NCBI GenBank assembly: GCA_029204225.1
Contig: CM055112.1
Location: 26,177,922-26,241,921, forward strand
Reading direction: 5' to 3'
DNA: 64,000 nt
From: Diphasiastrum complanatum
Lineage: Eukaryota; Streptophyta; Lycopodiopsida; Lycopodiales; Lycopodiaceae
Positions 10,120 to 23,900 of the stretch are shown here, one piece after another; the first letter of the stretch is position 1, and the number at the start of each line of letters is the position of its first letter. A program made the translations under genes and the position numbers. The notes beneath the pieces were generated by a model. It saw nothing but the letters and a program-made list of their open reading frames with translations, was not told the origin of the DNA and made no database searches.

Positions 10120-10704
10120 CCTAGGGTACCATATATCACTCTTGAAATGGACATGATCCTTCATCTTTAACCATCATTTATTACCACTATGAAGAACTAA
10201 AAAAATGAAGAAATGGTGAATCTTTTTTTAATTGGGCTAATTCTCGCTTTCTAGAGTTCATATTGTTAGTTTCAACGAAGATTTAGAATCTTCAAACATT
10301 TACAGTAGGTCTTGAGTGATTGCTACTGCTCTTTCCTTTACTATTTCAAGGGTATGTTTATTGTGGTCCACCAACCATCATTGTAACAAGCTTGTAGGAA
10401 CCTCTCTAAACATGGGCAATCCATCATTCTTGCCTAATTCAAATAAATTGGTGGGTTTAAGGTTCAAAAATTAGAGGCTATAAAGCCTTTCTCAAATATT
10501 GCTCAAAAAATAAAGTGGACAAAATTTTCCTTAAATTTGTGATTATATCACATTCAATGATTCATAAACACTATAAAGAAAGAATGTTGCTAGATTTTAC
10601 AAAGTGAAAAACCAACTTGTGACGAATAGTGACATGAGGTGATCAATTATTGGATGATTTTGCAACATGAAATGGATAGAAATAACTAGGAAAGGTGAAA
10701 ATAC

Positions 10705-10761
10705 CTTGTATGATGAAAAGAGAAGAACACTCGCAAATATAAGATTGACTGCTTCAAAATT
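10705..10761 (-). CDS. TERC: TERC exon 7
   Basis: 57 bases, 19 codons, between acceptor GTCTCAG and donor GTATTT. It codes [19 protein letters not shown], matching the RFEAVNLLLA...LLFSSFK segment of TERC. The next expected exon (LF-S-E-DD...) was looked for to the left and not found. Confidence 0.92.
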
Positions 10762-13700
10762 CTGAGACAAGTGGTCACCAATGTGTTGGAAAAAAGCAAA
10801 AGAACCAACTAGAAAAAAAGAATTATCATCAAGCTACTAGAATGACTACCAAGCTAATCTTGTATCTTGTGCACCTCTCAAAAATTAAACAATTAATTAT
10901 GCTTTTTTTGGAAATTGGAAGCAAAATTTGGAACAAAGTAACACCTCCTTCAAAGAAAAGCCATATTACCTTAAAACAGAAGTTTTGGAAGTACCTGAAG
11001 TGTGACAACTCCAAGTAAAATCATACTTGCACGAAAAACAATAGCTCCACTAATTCCATAAGTTAGAACACGGCTCTGTCAACAATAATTCAAGAAAACC
11101 ATGGAGTGAAACCAAGTTTCATATGATAAACACCAAAACTATTTTACCACCAATTCAATAAGTTAGAACATGGCTCTATCAACAGTAATTCAAGAACACC
11201 ATGGAGTGCAACCAAGTTTTATAAGATAAACACCAAAACTATTTTACCCCTCATGAAAATAAAAAATTACAGCATAAAACTAGACTAAATTGTTGCTTAA
11301 AAAAACATAAATTTCATCGTAAATCCTTACTAAAACATAAAATGATGAAAACCTTCAAAAGTAATGGAAAAAATAACAGCAAAGAGTTGTGCAAGCTGTC
11401 AAGAGGTAAGGCACAAAATCTAACCGTAAAATGGGCTCTTATTGACTATAAATACACCCTCGAACCTTATTATTAGTAGTTGATTGATTGGCAACTAGTT
11501 TGTAGAGTGGAAGCTTAGGTTCAGCTAAATAAAGTGAAAAATAGAAATCATTTGTCTATCATTGATAATCGCTTTTTCTTTAGTACTCCATTTATACATT
11601 TCCAATCCTCTCTCCATGCATATTATTCGATCATCTTCTCATCCATTGGTATCAAAGCACTTTCTGAGCACAAAGGAAGTGTTGCCACTTTCTGTAGGCA
11701 TTAAGGATTGTTGAGTTCTAAGGATTTGTGGAGTTGATCCTAATTTTCATATTTTGGCTCCAACTTTGATAAGAGAAGAACTATTTTGATTCTAATGACC
11801 TCTCTATGAGATGAAATTTTGATTCTTTTAACTTTTATGTGCTCCTCTACAAATAATGAAAGACATGTGGAAAAATTTCAAAATCTTTAAAATGTAACTA
11901 ACATGCCAAAAAATCAAAGTTTCCTAGTTTTCTATTTTGGATATGTTTTGTACTTCTTTTATGCACTTTCCAAGAGATCACTATGTCATATCTTACTAGA
12001 AAAAATTGGTGTAAATCCTCGTAAGGCTTGAAAATGGGATATCTAGAAGCTAAGAGATTGAAGATAAACATTTTAGAGCATTTCTAGCACTTCCACGAAG
12101 GATCTTTCATCACCTTCATTAGGGTCTTTTACAATTTGCTCCATAGGAGTTTCTATATTATTGAACTATGCTTTCTGTTATCCAATTACATCATTTTGTT
12201 TCCTCCAATACAGTGCTCGAAATCCTTTTACATATTTAATATTGGATGTCTGAAAGTTGGACCATTCTTGGTCTAAGCAATCTTCTTGAAGTAGCGCTAA
12301 GTGTGCATTGTGCCATTTATTAGTACAGTCATGTGGATCTCTTGATCTGTATGGTTGTCATGGTATCTCTTTGTACATGGCAACATGGTTATATTAATCT
12401 TTAAACCTAGTGTTTGTATGCCGATACGTGGCATGTTGATAAAGATCTCCTTTCATCTTTTTGAAAACAACGTAGTAAGGAAAACACAAATCCCATCTAG
12501 ATGCAACTAGAAGACTGAAAATCATACCTGGTAAGAAAGAGGAACTCGAAAGTAATTGAAAATGACGACAAAGACAAAAAGATTGTCAACCGAAAGACTT
12601 TGCTCCAAGAGATACCTGCACTTCAACCCCAATTTGAATGCAAACAATAGCTTCATGAATACGGTTTCATCAAAAACGACATGTCTCAAGAATAGACATC
12701 ATTGACAACACATCTAACTCCATTTTCACAGATTTTCGTTTCCAATGGAAACCTAATTGTTTTGAGTACATTATTACAAAATTGGCCATTCAAATAGATA
12801 GACAAATTTATTATGGTTCCAAGAACAACATAAAAGTGCTACTAACCATAGAAACATGTGAGAATGTGATCAGCATTATTCTTGTTGTCTTAACTTGAAG
12901 AACTTGTGCTCAGAGCACGACATATAAGGTTTCTCACCTCTACTTGTCATTTGGTAAATATGAAGGGTTATGGATAGTTGGGATTCATACATAGATGGTT
13001 CATCAGTAGAAGTTACCAAAGTTCCACGCAGCCACAATTGCGTATAAATCAATGGAACTCTATACTCTACATATAACAAAACATTTCGTTAACTATTACA
13101 AAAAGTGGGGTGCTCAAATCTAGTCCTAACTATTAATGTCTATTCAATGTGACAATTAACTTGAAACTAATGATTGATCTTCTTTCCAAAAGTCACAGTG
13201 GGGGAAGCACTGGTATATTGCATGGTTTTGAATTTCCTATGAGGTGGAATTGGGCCTCTCTTTCAACTAGTTCAACATTTTAAAGAATAGTCTAGCATAA
13301 GGTAGCTTAAACACGTGGCGTTAAGTTTTCTCCCAATAGAACTTGTATTGACATGATCACTTTCCACTACACACCATTGCATCCTACTTCATAGTTTTAC
13401 ATTGACCTCTGGATTTTACAAAAAAAATTGTTTGATTAGATTTTTTTTTCAGGTGTGCATCTCTTTTACTAGTTCTGAGTAATTAGACTGCTGATTTTTT
13501 TTTGATAGCTAATACTTTTGCTTTTCGGATACACATAGACATAAATGAAAATAAATAAGGTTCTCTGCCTAAGAACATAACCTGAATATCATAGATGTCT
13601 GAGGCTAAATGTCATGCCCACGTTTGGACTGATCTCAGATTAATTCCCTCGTAAGGAGGTCAGTAGGCCTACCTCAACTCGTAAATTGATTATGATTATG

Positions 13701-15294
13701 AGGGGTTGGGGCCCTCATGGTATTAAAGCCATAATTAATGGTTAGAGGCCTAAAACTCGAGATGGTGGACTAGTATGGAGCTAATGGTGACTCGTAGGGG
13801 AAGTGGATGAGGTGGCCTAGTTAGGCTACTGATGTGTCCAGTGAGGTGTCAGAGTTCACTACTAGTGGTAGAGGAGGCTTGGAGGGTATAAGTATAACCA
13901 TAGCTCTCCCACTAGTGTATGCTTGATTCTAGTGATAGTAGCTACATGTTGCTGGCGTGAAACCTCTCTCCTATTGAGCTTTGCGTTGCCCATAGCTTGG
14001 GGGATAGAATCGTTTAATCTAGGTTTGGTTGGGTTGGTTTGTCCACCATCCATTCCCTTTGGTTTCTTTGTTTCAGTTAATTAGACTTTGATCCTTGGTG
14101 TTGTTCTTGAAAGTGGTATCAAAGCCAAAGCTAGGTGGAATCGTTTATTGAAGCTTCTTCCCAATTTTACGTTTTCAAGAGGATTTTTTGTTGCAAGATA
14201 AGTGCACTACCAAGTTTTGCAACAACTTTAAAAATTAAGCTCTTGAAAGGTGAAATTTGGAAGTGATATGAATCCATTTCTTTGCCAATGTCTTTGCAAA
14301 TATTTTCGACATATAAAGTCAACTTGCTTTTGCTTTTTTGCTTTTGAATGTAAGGAAACTAGAAAATGAAAAGCCTAAGAACAAAAGAAAAAAATATTTT
14401 GATGAATTGGATGTCACAGCTCACCAAAAGAAAAAGAACAAGAAACTGATAATTAGAGACAAGGAGCGCAAGGTGGCAATTTCTTGTGCAATAAACCCGG
14501 GCATCAAGCTAAATGGTGCCCCAAAAAGAAGAACAAATCATCAAGCCTCATGACGATGGAGTTACTTGCAGGTAAGCTTCATATTTATTTACTAGGAAAT
14601 TTGTCCATGTCAATGCAATTTAGTACATTATCTTTCAAGCCTAATCAAAAGTTTCGAGTTAGTGGCAAAATTTTAGGGAAAGACATTAACGTATTACTAG
14701 ATTCTAGAAGCACTCACAATTTCATGGTGCAAAAGCTTCAGGTGCCCACCATGGCTAGCGATCACCGATACATGGTCCACTTAGCCTTGGGTTTGGACAC
14801 TAAGATATGGGATGTAAAAGTCTCCAATTTGGAGATTTATATGCAAGATTATGCCGAGCGATTGAGTTTTCATGTCATAGATCTCAATCGTTATAATGTA
14901 ATTCTAAGATATGAGTGGTTTTATAATAAATCGAATTCTTTAGATATTGATTTCAAAAATCACTGATTGGTGTTTGAAGAAGTAGATGGTCAAAAAGTCT
15001 CTACTTTTGGAGAGACTGATGTACTCCCATTGTTGATGACTGATGTACTCCCATTGCTAATGACTTCTGTTGAAATGTAAGTGGAATTGCTTAGAAAACC
15101 ATAGGTTACTTTGACCCAAAAGGTCGAGAGTTGTGTAACCCATAGAACCCACGTTTCCAAAATCGTGAGTTCTGGGAACCGTGGAAGGAACCGTACCACG
15201 GTTCCTTGAACCGTGGTACGGTTCATGTAAAAAAATAATTAATTAATTAATTAATTAATTTTCCTAAATTTCCCCCCAAAACCCCTCAAAGCTA

Positions 15295-15381
<87 letters not shown>

Positions 15382-18300
15382 CAATTTGGGAGATTAAATC
15401 ATTTGAAGTAAATGATCTAAGTAGGGAGAATCTGCTTTTTCTGAAAAAAAAAAAATTGGCATTTTTTTAGCATTTTTTTGGGCTATTTTTGGGGGCTGGG
15501 ACAAAAAACAAATAAATTAATTAATTATTCAGTGCGGTTCACCACGGTTCTGGGCAAAAATTTTAAAGAACCGTACGGTTCTCAGAACCGTGGTGAACCG
15601 TTAACGGTTCATTGATTCTATGGTGTAACATTGGTTTATTAATCTCCATTAGGCCTATTAAACTTAGAGTTAGCCAATTTAGTATGTTCTTAACTTACTC
15701 GTGAGTCCACTAGGCCTAATTGTGACAATATGTACCCCAACTTGACATTTGGAGGTACCTCATTCTTTTTATGTAACTTATAGAAGTTAGATAGTCAGGA
15801 AGTTGGATAATCATGAAGTTGGATAGTCATGAAGGAAGAAGTTAGATAGTGATTTTGGAAGACTATGTATATGTGTGCATCTCCTTTGTATTCAACAATT
15901 GTAAGCATCATTACTATTCTCTTTGAGGTCCACAAGTTTCTATAGGAGGGCGACCAGCCATCTCTCTCTTTCTCTCAAGAATGCTTTGTGTGATTGAAAA
16001 GTTAAGATCCTGGATCCTTTGGCTTCTATTTCATACATGGTATCAGAGCCACTAGGTATTCACATTGCTTACAGGAGGGCACCCATCAAGAAGCTATCAT
16101 CTTCTCTTTTGGTAGCAGAAAATCAACAAGTTGCTGATTTTTGCAAGTGAAGAATCTGTTCGTACTCTAATATCTTTTTTTGCAGGAAAAAGGAGGACAC
16201 TTCCACTATTTTGAGGGCTTGTCGTAGGGCGTCCATGCTCAAGCCATTTTCATGTGTTTTTGAATCAAATACATGCTGAAATCTTCAGATCCATTTCTTT
16301 GTAGGAGGGTGTCCATCTACAAAAGAAGATACATGTGTTTTTGACACATTTCTTGCTGAAATATTTTTGTTGGTTAGCTTGCAAGAGGGCACTACCATTT
16401 GCCCTATACATGCATGTAGTGTACACTCATTTTTGACCAAAAATCTGGTTTTGGTATTGGCTTCATTCGAAGTTTACTTATTTGTGTGCAATCTGGTTTT
16501 TGTGCAGAAAATAGCCACCTATTTCATTATTCTTTGAGCAAATTGCATGTGGAGTATTGCAATCAATTGTGCTCATATTTTCAACTTTATGGTTGCTGCC
16601 CATTGACTAAATCTTGTCTTGAATTTTTTTTTTTCTATTTACTACAAGCTGATTTTTCTGTTATGGCTAAAGAATCGAAGTCAATCAGTTCTTTATTTAA
16701 TGAAGATATGCTAGATGGCACAAACTATTCTTTGTGGTGCTACATGATTAAGAACTTTCTTATTGCAAAAGGTTTATGGGAAGTAGTTAATGGTGAGGAA
16801 GAGAGGCCGCCTACCTTGGCACCTACTACACCAACTAGAGCAACTACTTCATCGACAACGGTTGTGTCTTCGATGAGCAAAAGAAGTGGGATTGACGAGA
16901 TGCACAAGCACATTCCGTCATTGCATTATTGGTGAAGAGATCTATCCTACCACATATTAGATCTTGCAAGACTTCCAAAAGTGCTTGGGAAACTCTTGCC
17001 AAAATGTTTCAAGTAAAGAATCCGGCAAAAGTGGTATATCTTCGAAATCAACTTTCTATCTTGAAGATACAAGAAGGTGATTTGGTTATGAACCACTTGA
17101 CGAAGATCAAGGATCTTCGAGAGGATCAAAGATCTTCGAGAGGAGCTTCATAGTATCGATGAGGTGATTGAGGACTCACAATTTGTATCTCTTACTCTCA
17201 ACTCTCTTCCTAATTCTTGCCTTCCATTTGTGCCATCATTGAGCATTTCACGTAGGGGACAACAAATCTGCTTCGACGAACTTGTTGGCTTACTTCTTCA
17301 AGAGGAGCAAACAAGAATCAACTTTGGTGAGCAAGAACATCAAGCTTTCTTTGCAAAAGCAAAAGTAAAGGCAAGTGGAAAGAGAAGCCTTCTTCCAACA
17401 TTTCCAAAGATGATCAAAAATTTAAGGAAGCTCAAGATCAAGGACAAGGCTCCAAGAACAAGGGTAAGTGCCACTATTGCAAGAAATTTGGGCATCAAAT
17501 CAAAGAATGTAGGAAGAGGCTTGCAAAGGAAAACGAATGAGGTAACGATACAAGTATAGTAATCATTACTTTGGAGCAACAATTTGAAGAAAAGAATGAT
17601 CTTTTCAATAATGATTATGCTTTTGTCACTAATAATCTAATCTCTCCTCAAGATGAGATTTCTACCACTTCACCTCTTGCTGGTTTTTCAGCCAAAAACA
17701 ATTCATCTTCAGCATTACAAGTTGCTGTTTTTTCATCTTTTGAATGGGTGATTGATAGCGGTGTCACATGTCATATGAGTTATCACAAAAAAGGGGTCTT
17801 CACAAAGCTTGTGAAAGTGCATGATGGAAGCAAAGTTCAAGGTGTTGAATGTACTTTATGTTCCAGGAATCAAGAAGAATCTTATTTCGGTCTCTACTAT
17901 TATGAACTAAGGCTTGGTTGTGGAGTTAGTAGAAGACAAATGTCTAATCAAAGACCCAAAGAGATCTCTCATGATCATTGCTTCAGGAACATTGCGTGGT
18001 GGATTGTTTCTTATGGATACCTATGAGCTAAGGGCTTCATCATTGTCTTGTTGCATCAAGTTCATATTCTTTGGAGTTGGCTGAATTATGGCATGCTAGG
18101 TTTGGACGTCTCAACTTTGCTAGCTTGAAGATCTTGAAGAGATTCAATATGGTTGAAGACATTCCTAATATTGAGCATCTTGAAGGACATGTATGCGAAG
18201 GATGCATACTTGGAAAATTTCTATGGCAAGCTTTTCCAATTGATGGAACTATTTGAGTTGGTGGCAAGTTTGATTTGGTTCATAGTGATGTGTGTGGTCC

Positions 18301-20890
18301 ATTGAGGACCGTATCCATTTGAAGGTGTAAGTACTTTGTTACTTATATTTATGACCTTTCTAGATTTACTTGCATTTATCCTATGAAGGCAAAATCTGAA
18401 TTATTTCAACACTTTAACGATTTTCTAGTAATGATAGAAAATCAATTTGGGCACACTTTGAAGATCCTATGCACCGATCGAGGAGGGGAATATATTAAGA
18501 CTACGTTTGGTGCTTATCTTCGAAGCAAAGGTATCCAACATCAAATGACAACTCCTTATACACCTCAACAAAATGGTGTTGCCGAAAAGAAGAATCGTAC
18601 TATTATGGAGATGGCTCGATGCATGCTTAAGGCAAAGGGCCTACCTTATAAGTTTTGGGCGGAAGCGGTCATAACGGCGGCATACATTAGCAATCGGTGT
18701 CCTACTAAAGCCTTGAAGGTATTGACTCCATATGAAGTTTGGTATGGTAAGAAGCCCAAGGTTTCTCACTTTCGCATCTTTGGTTGCACAGCTTATTCTT
18801 TCATTCCCGATAAGCTTTGATCCAAACTTGATGATAACGGAGTTAAGTGCATCTTTGTTGGCTATAATAGTGAAAGCAAGGGCTATAGGTTGTTCAATTT
18901 GGATACTAATAAGATCATAGTGAGTCGTGATGTTCATTTTGATGAAAAGACCTCCTATGATGTTGCGGCCACTCATGTTATGAAAAGGGACTGCCCCCAT
19001 GATGCATATGTTGAAGTATTTCCAGATTTGGTGTCACCATCTAATCATGAAGAGAAGGGACTGCCATCTACTTTTAGTGGACAGCCCACTGCTTCTTCAA
19101 GTTTGCAACCCATAGTTCATCAAGAAGAGCCTATTTATGGTGAAGAGCAGCCTATCCTCACCCTTCGACTTGATGCTTCATTATTACACATTCTTTTCCT
19201 TTTATATGTTGGACATGATTGGGGATGAGATTTCGACTACCTCGGTGCGAAGTTTATTTGGTGACATGAAGTTCGGACAGCAAGTTGCATTTTTCTCTTT
19301 CGAGAAGTTACTTCATGTTATGTCATGCATTTCCATTTAAGGAGGGTGTGGAATGTAAGTGGAATTGCTTAGAAAATCATAGGTTACTTTGACCCAAAAG
19401 GTCAAGAGTTGTGTAACCATGGTTTTTTATCTTCATTAGGCCTACTAAACTTAGAGTTAGCTAAGTTAGTATGTTCTTAACTTAGTAGGGACTCATGGGT
19501 CCACTAGGCCTAATTGTGACAATATGTACCCCAACTTGACATTTGGAGGTACCTTAATCTTTTTATGTAACTTATAGAAGTTAGATAGTCATGAAGTTGG
19601 ATAGTCATAGAAGTTGGATAGTCATGAAGTTGGATAGTTATTTTGGAAGACTATGTATATGTGTGCATCTCCTTTGTATTCAACAATTGTAAGCATCATT
19701 ACTATTCTCTTTGAGGTCCATGAGTTTCTATAGGAGGGCAAGAGAAGCTTTTCGCTAAAGAATCTACGTGTGAATTCTTCTTTACCTTGGTCATAAGATC
19801 ACCGCTCAAGGGATCAAGATTGACGAAGGAAAAATAAAGACGTGTAATGCTTGCTCTTGAAACAGTACGTGAAGTCAAGTCTTTTTTGGATTTCATTGTG
19901 TTCTTCCAAAAGTTTATTGAAGAGTATTCAAAAACTGCCACTCCCCTTGATAATATCTGAAGGAGGTAACAAGTCGGAAAGGTAGGCCTAGCCCTCCAAT
20001 AAAATGGAGTGAGAAATTAGATGAGAGTTTTTGCAAACTCAGCCTTCTAATCGTCTCAGCTCCCGTGTTGAGAATAGTGGATCCAAATATCCCTTTCGTC
20101 ATTAACACCAACGCGAGTGATATGGCTATTGGAGCTATTCTCTTACAAGAGGGTCATCAGCCCATTGCTTTTCAGAGTAAAACACAATCCAATGCGCAAG
20201 TCAAATACACTACTCAAGAAAAAGAGCTTTTTGTTCAGGAAAAGGAAGATATGCGTGCCTGATATAGATGCAATTAAAAATTAAGTTCTTTATGAATGTC
20301 ATGACTCACATTGTGTAGGGCATCCAGGCATACATCATACCTTAGATTTTGTACAAAGGGATTTTTATTGACCAAGACTTAAACCATTCATCGAATCTTA
20401 TATGGTCAAGTGTGACCAATGCCAATTAAATAAGGCAGGTGGATTGTTACATCAATTCAATGTCCCTAATAAAAGTATTTCAATGGATTTCATGGTAGGG
20501 TTACTGAGGATGAATAAACAAAATGATGCACCTTGGGTAATTGTCAATCTTACCAAATTGGCTACATTTATCCTGGTAAAGACCACTGCAAAGGCTTCTA
20601 ATTTAGTTCAAATATTTGTTGAAAGTATGTTTAGACTTTACGGATTATTGAGTGACATTGTGAGTGATCGCGATTCAAAGTTCACCGATCGCTTTTGGTC
20701 GGTCATATTTGCTAAACTAGAAACGTCATTGAGCTTCAGTTCCTCTGATCATGGACGATCAGACTGAAAGAAGTAATCAAATGATGGAACAGATGCTACG
20801 AACATATGTATCCACTTGCCCTGAGAAAACCTTCTCCCAAATAAAATGAATGTGCTAGAAAAAGCTTGTGCAAGAGCATTGTTTTGTGTG

Positions 20891-20960
<70 letters not shown>

Positions 20961-23900
20961 AAAGGATCGCCAAGTGAAGATCTACCTAGATCCTATTGCA
21001 TGCAACCAAAAGGACACTTGTGGAGCCAAACCACCCAACCAACAAGAAATGGATAGTCAAATCCCTAACCGCTTCACCCTCGAGCCATGGTGATTGAATG
21101 CAACTGAGGTCTGATAATGCTGCTGAACATGCTGTAAATGAGAACTGGCCCAGGTAATAAGCTCTCGAGCACCTGATAAAAAAGATGCAAGTGTGACAGG
21201 TGTATCTCAGGAGGGAGAGGAATGCCAAGTAAAAGAGGTGCATAGCCATGAGATAAGAAAAATGGTGAGACACCTGTGCTGGTACTGACAGAGCTATTAT
21301 AGCTATACTCTGCTAAACATAAATGTTGATCCCAATTCTTCCAAGAAGGAGTAACAAAATGGCGTAAATAATCCTCAAGGATCCTGTTAAGGACCTCAGA
21401 CTGCCCATTAGAAGTAGAATGATCAAGCAGCAACCAGGAATGCCAAGGTATCCGTAATGTGCAAGATAGTAGAGGATCAGCCCAAAAGATAGGGACATCA
21501 TACCAAGGTATCCAAAAAGCCCCAGACGGTAGAACTGCATCAGCAACAGGAAGCCAATAAGGAAACTGGAAAAGAGATGGACACTCATCGCGAATAGCCG
21601 CATCATACACGTAACCATCAACCATATGTGCAAACTCAGTGATATAGGTGCCCCAAGAAAAGATAGCAGCATCGGAAGACCAGCACCAAGGAGTAGGAAC
21701 ATAAGCAGGATGACAGGCACGCTATAATAGCATGGAAAAGCAAGCGATATGCCAGGAAACATGAATCATAAAGAGATCATCTTGACAAAGGATAGCTAAA
21801 ATGGAGAAACGTGCACCAGCATGGTCAAAAGCCCAAGGTATCCATAAGGCCCATGAATGAGAAGTAGCAATGGCACACGGTATCTTCAAGGCCCCTATCA
21901 CGAGAAGAGGCATCATGCCAAAAGCTCCAAAAGGTCCAAGATATCAATGCATCATCTAAAAAAGCATGATGCATAAAAACAATAGCAACAAATCTAGAAA
22001 TAGTAGAGGCCTCAACTGAAAAACTGTAGCCGAAAAACTCATCCAGAAAGACCTCATATGGACATACCAATCCATCATAGGATACACCAAAAACGGATGG
22101 AGAATCGGATGACCCATCGGAACTGGCCGCAAGTGTAATCCCAAAGTACACACCAGGCGCACAAGTGAGGAATAGAAGAAATGCACTGGAATGCGCCAAC
22201 ATCAGTAGCAAGCAGCGGATCAATATCCACGTGTACCTGGGGATGAGTATCAAAGCACATATGAGCAATACTGAAGTATATGGCGGCAACATCCCCACAA
22301 ACTATCCAAGAGAGGAGAAGGAACTCTCTCAAGGTACTCTGATGGTCTCGGAAAACCAAAACAAAGTGGCAACTCAGCATCAGAGACCAAGCGATATGGA
22401 GCAACCTGAAATGACGGGGAATCTGAAGATCACCTGGACAAATAGTAGCTGGAAAGGAGGCAATAACCCAAGCCATCAGGAAATGCCAAGCCTGACAATG
22501 AGCAACAATCCAAGGAACAGATAGAGAGCCACATGCATAATCATAGAGATATCCGCACCATAGGCGATCAGTAATATGGAACTACCAGCACCAATCAACA
22601 GGTCCAAATGGAAACCAAGCTATACGCAATAACCAGGAATGCCATATATCCACAGCATCGGCATGGACTGCAACAAACCTATATGTAGAAACACAAGGAG
22701 ACTGAAGGATGCTCGTATACTCATCTAGAAAGATCCCAGCATATAAATACCCTAGATAAGTAATAATGACCATCTGGCAAATATCCTCGGATGGAAAATG
22801 TGTAACGGTAAGGGCCAAAGGCGCATGAATCATGTAAGGAACCGTAGAAATATCATGAGGCGGTTCACAAACCTCAAGCAGAGATCCATGGAGTAAAGCG
22901 AAAGAAGACACACCTATGCAAGTTGCCGAAAGGAGGAAGGTTTTCAGCAAAGCCAAAGCATTGGGAAAAAGGGTGATCTATCGGGATGGTAAGGTCCGAT
23001 ACATTGACCCCCAAAAATCTGAGGCACAGGGATTTGGGCCCCCCAGACTTAGGAGCGGTTCGGGGGCCCTCACAAAAGCATTGCGGTTGAGTTTATGGAA
23101 CTGCAATGGTATCCATTCTTCAGCTACAGCAGGAGACTTTAGAGATTTTTGTACTACAGGGGATATCCTTATACTTACTGAGACACATGAGAGTCCTGAG
23201 AGAGGACTTCCTTGCATTGAGGGATTTTGCTGGCTTTCTACTTGCAGAGGGAAGACGAGGGCACTGACTAGTCGCGGTTCAGGTGGTGTTGCTTGTTTAT
23301 TTCGAGACTCTCTCCGGCCATGGGTCAAGCTACTATACACTGACGAGCAGGCTCGCTATATCTGGATCAGGTTGGACCACAGGTTGATGGAGTTAGATCG
23401 TGACATATTCTTGGCTATTTGTTATTTCCCTCCAGAGACATCAGCTTTCACCTCAGAGGAGGAGTCACCTTTCATGGATATTTCATCGGACATTATCAGA
23501 TATGAGGATCGAGGATATATTCTTTTAGCGGGGGACTTCAATGCCAGGACTGGGTCTAGGCGAACGGAATTTCACAGAGCAGCAGATGATCCATAGCGGA
23601 TACATGCACTTGATTGGGATGATCTTGGTCTTATACGGCGATCGGCAGATGCAGCAGGTCCAGTCACATCATATGGGGAGCAGATGCTTCAGTTGGGTGA
23701 GGCTCATGGACTGGCCATTTATAATGGCCTTCTTCAGCTGCCAGGCTCTGGTGACTACACTTGCTTCCCACATAGTGGAGGACATAGCGTCGTCGACTAT
23801 TTCATGGGCTCACCGTTTCTCCTTCACTTCATTTCATCCTTCTCTGTACACTGCACCACTCTTTCTGATCATTCATATCTCTCACTCTCTGTCGGTCATC

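Larger units (their letters stand above)
15068..19739 (+). mobile_element. Ty1/copia element lacking RT/RNase H
   Basis: The 5' LTR is 15068-16037 (970 bp, of which about 490 bp is an inserted MITE and its duplication). The primer site TGGTATCAGAGC is 16038-16049, with leader, gag, protease and integrase after it. The polypurine tract AAGGAGGG (19339-19346) and a truncated 3' LTR (19347-19739) follow. Integrase runs into about 100 bp of 3' sequence with no RT or RNase H. A second member of the family begins at 63363. Confidence 0.9.

Noticed and set aside
10829-11014. 61-residue minus-strand frame at TERC exon 6
   Set aside because: It reads the donor side of exon 6 in the wrong frame. The real coding frame is shown by phase with exons 5 and 7.
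16038-16049. Possible tRNA gene at TGGTATCAGAGC
   Set aside because: It is a retrotransposon primer site adjoining an LTR, with no cloverleaf around it.
20893-20957. CT tract considered as a further LINE tail
   Set aside because: The sequence before it lacks ACATTAATAAA and any LINE 3' UTR similarity.
21825-22476. Hydrophobic minus-strand frames taken for a membrane protein
   Set aside because: Every frame is interrupted by stops within about 150 codons and the DNA is internally repetitive, so it is not a gene as it stands.
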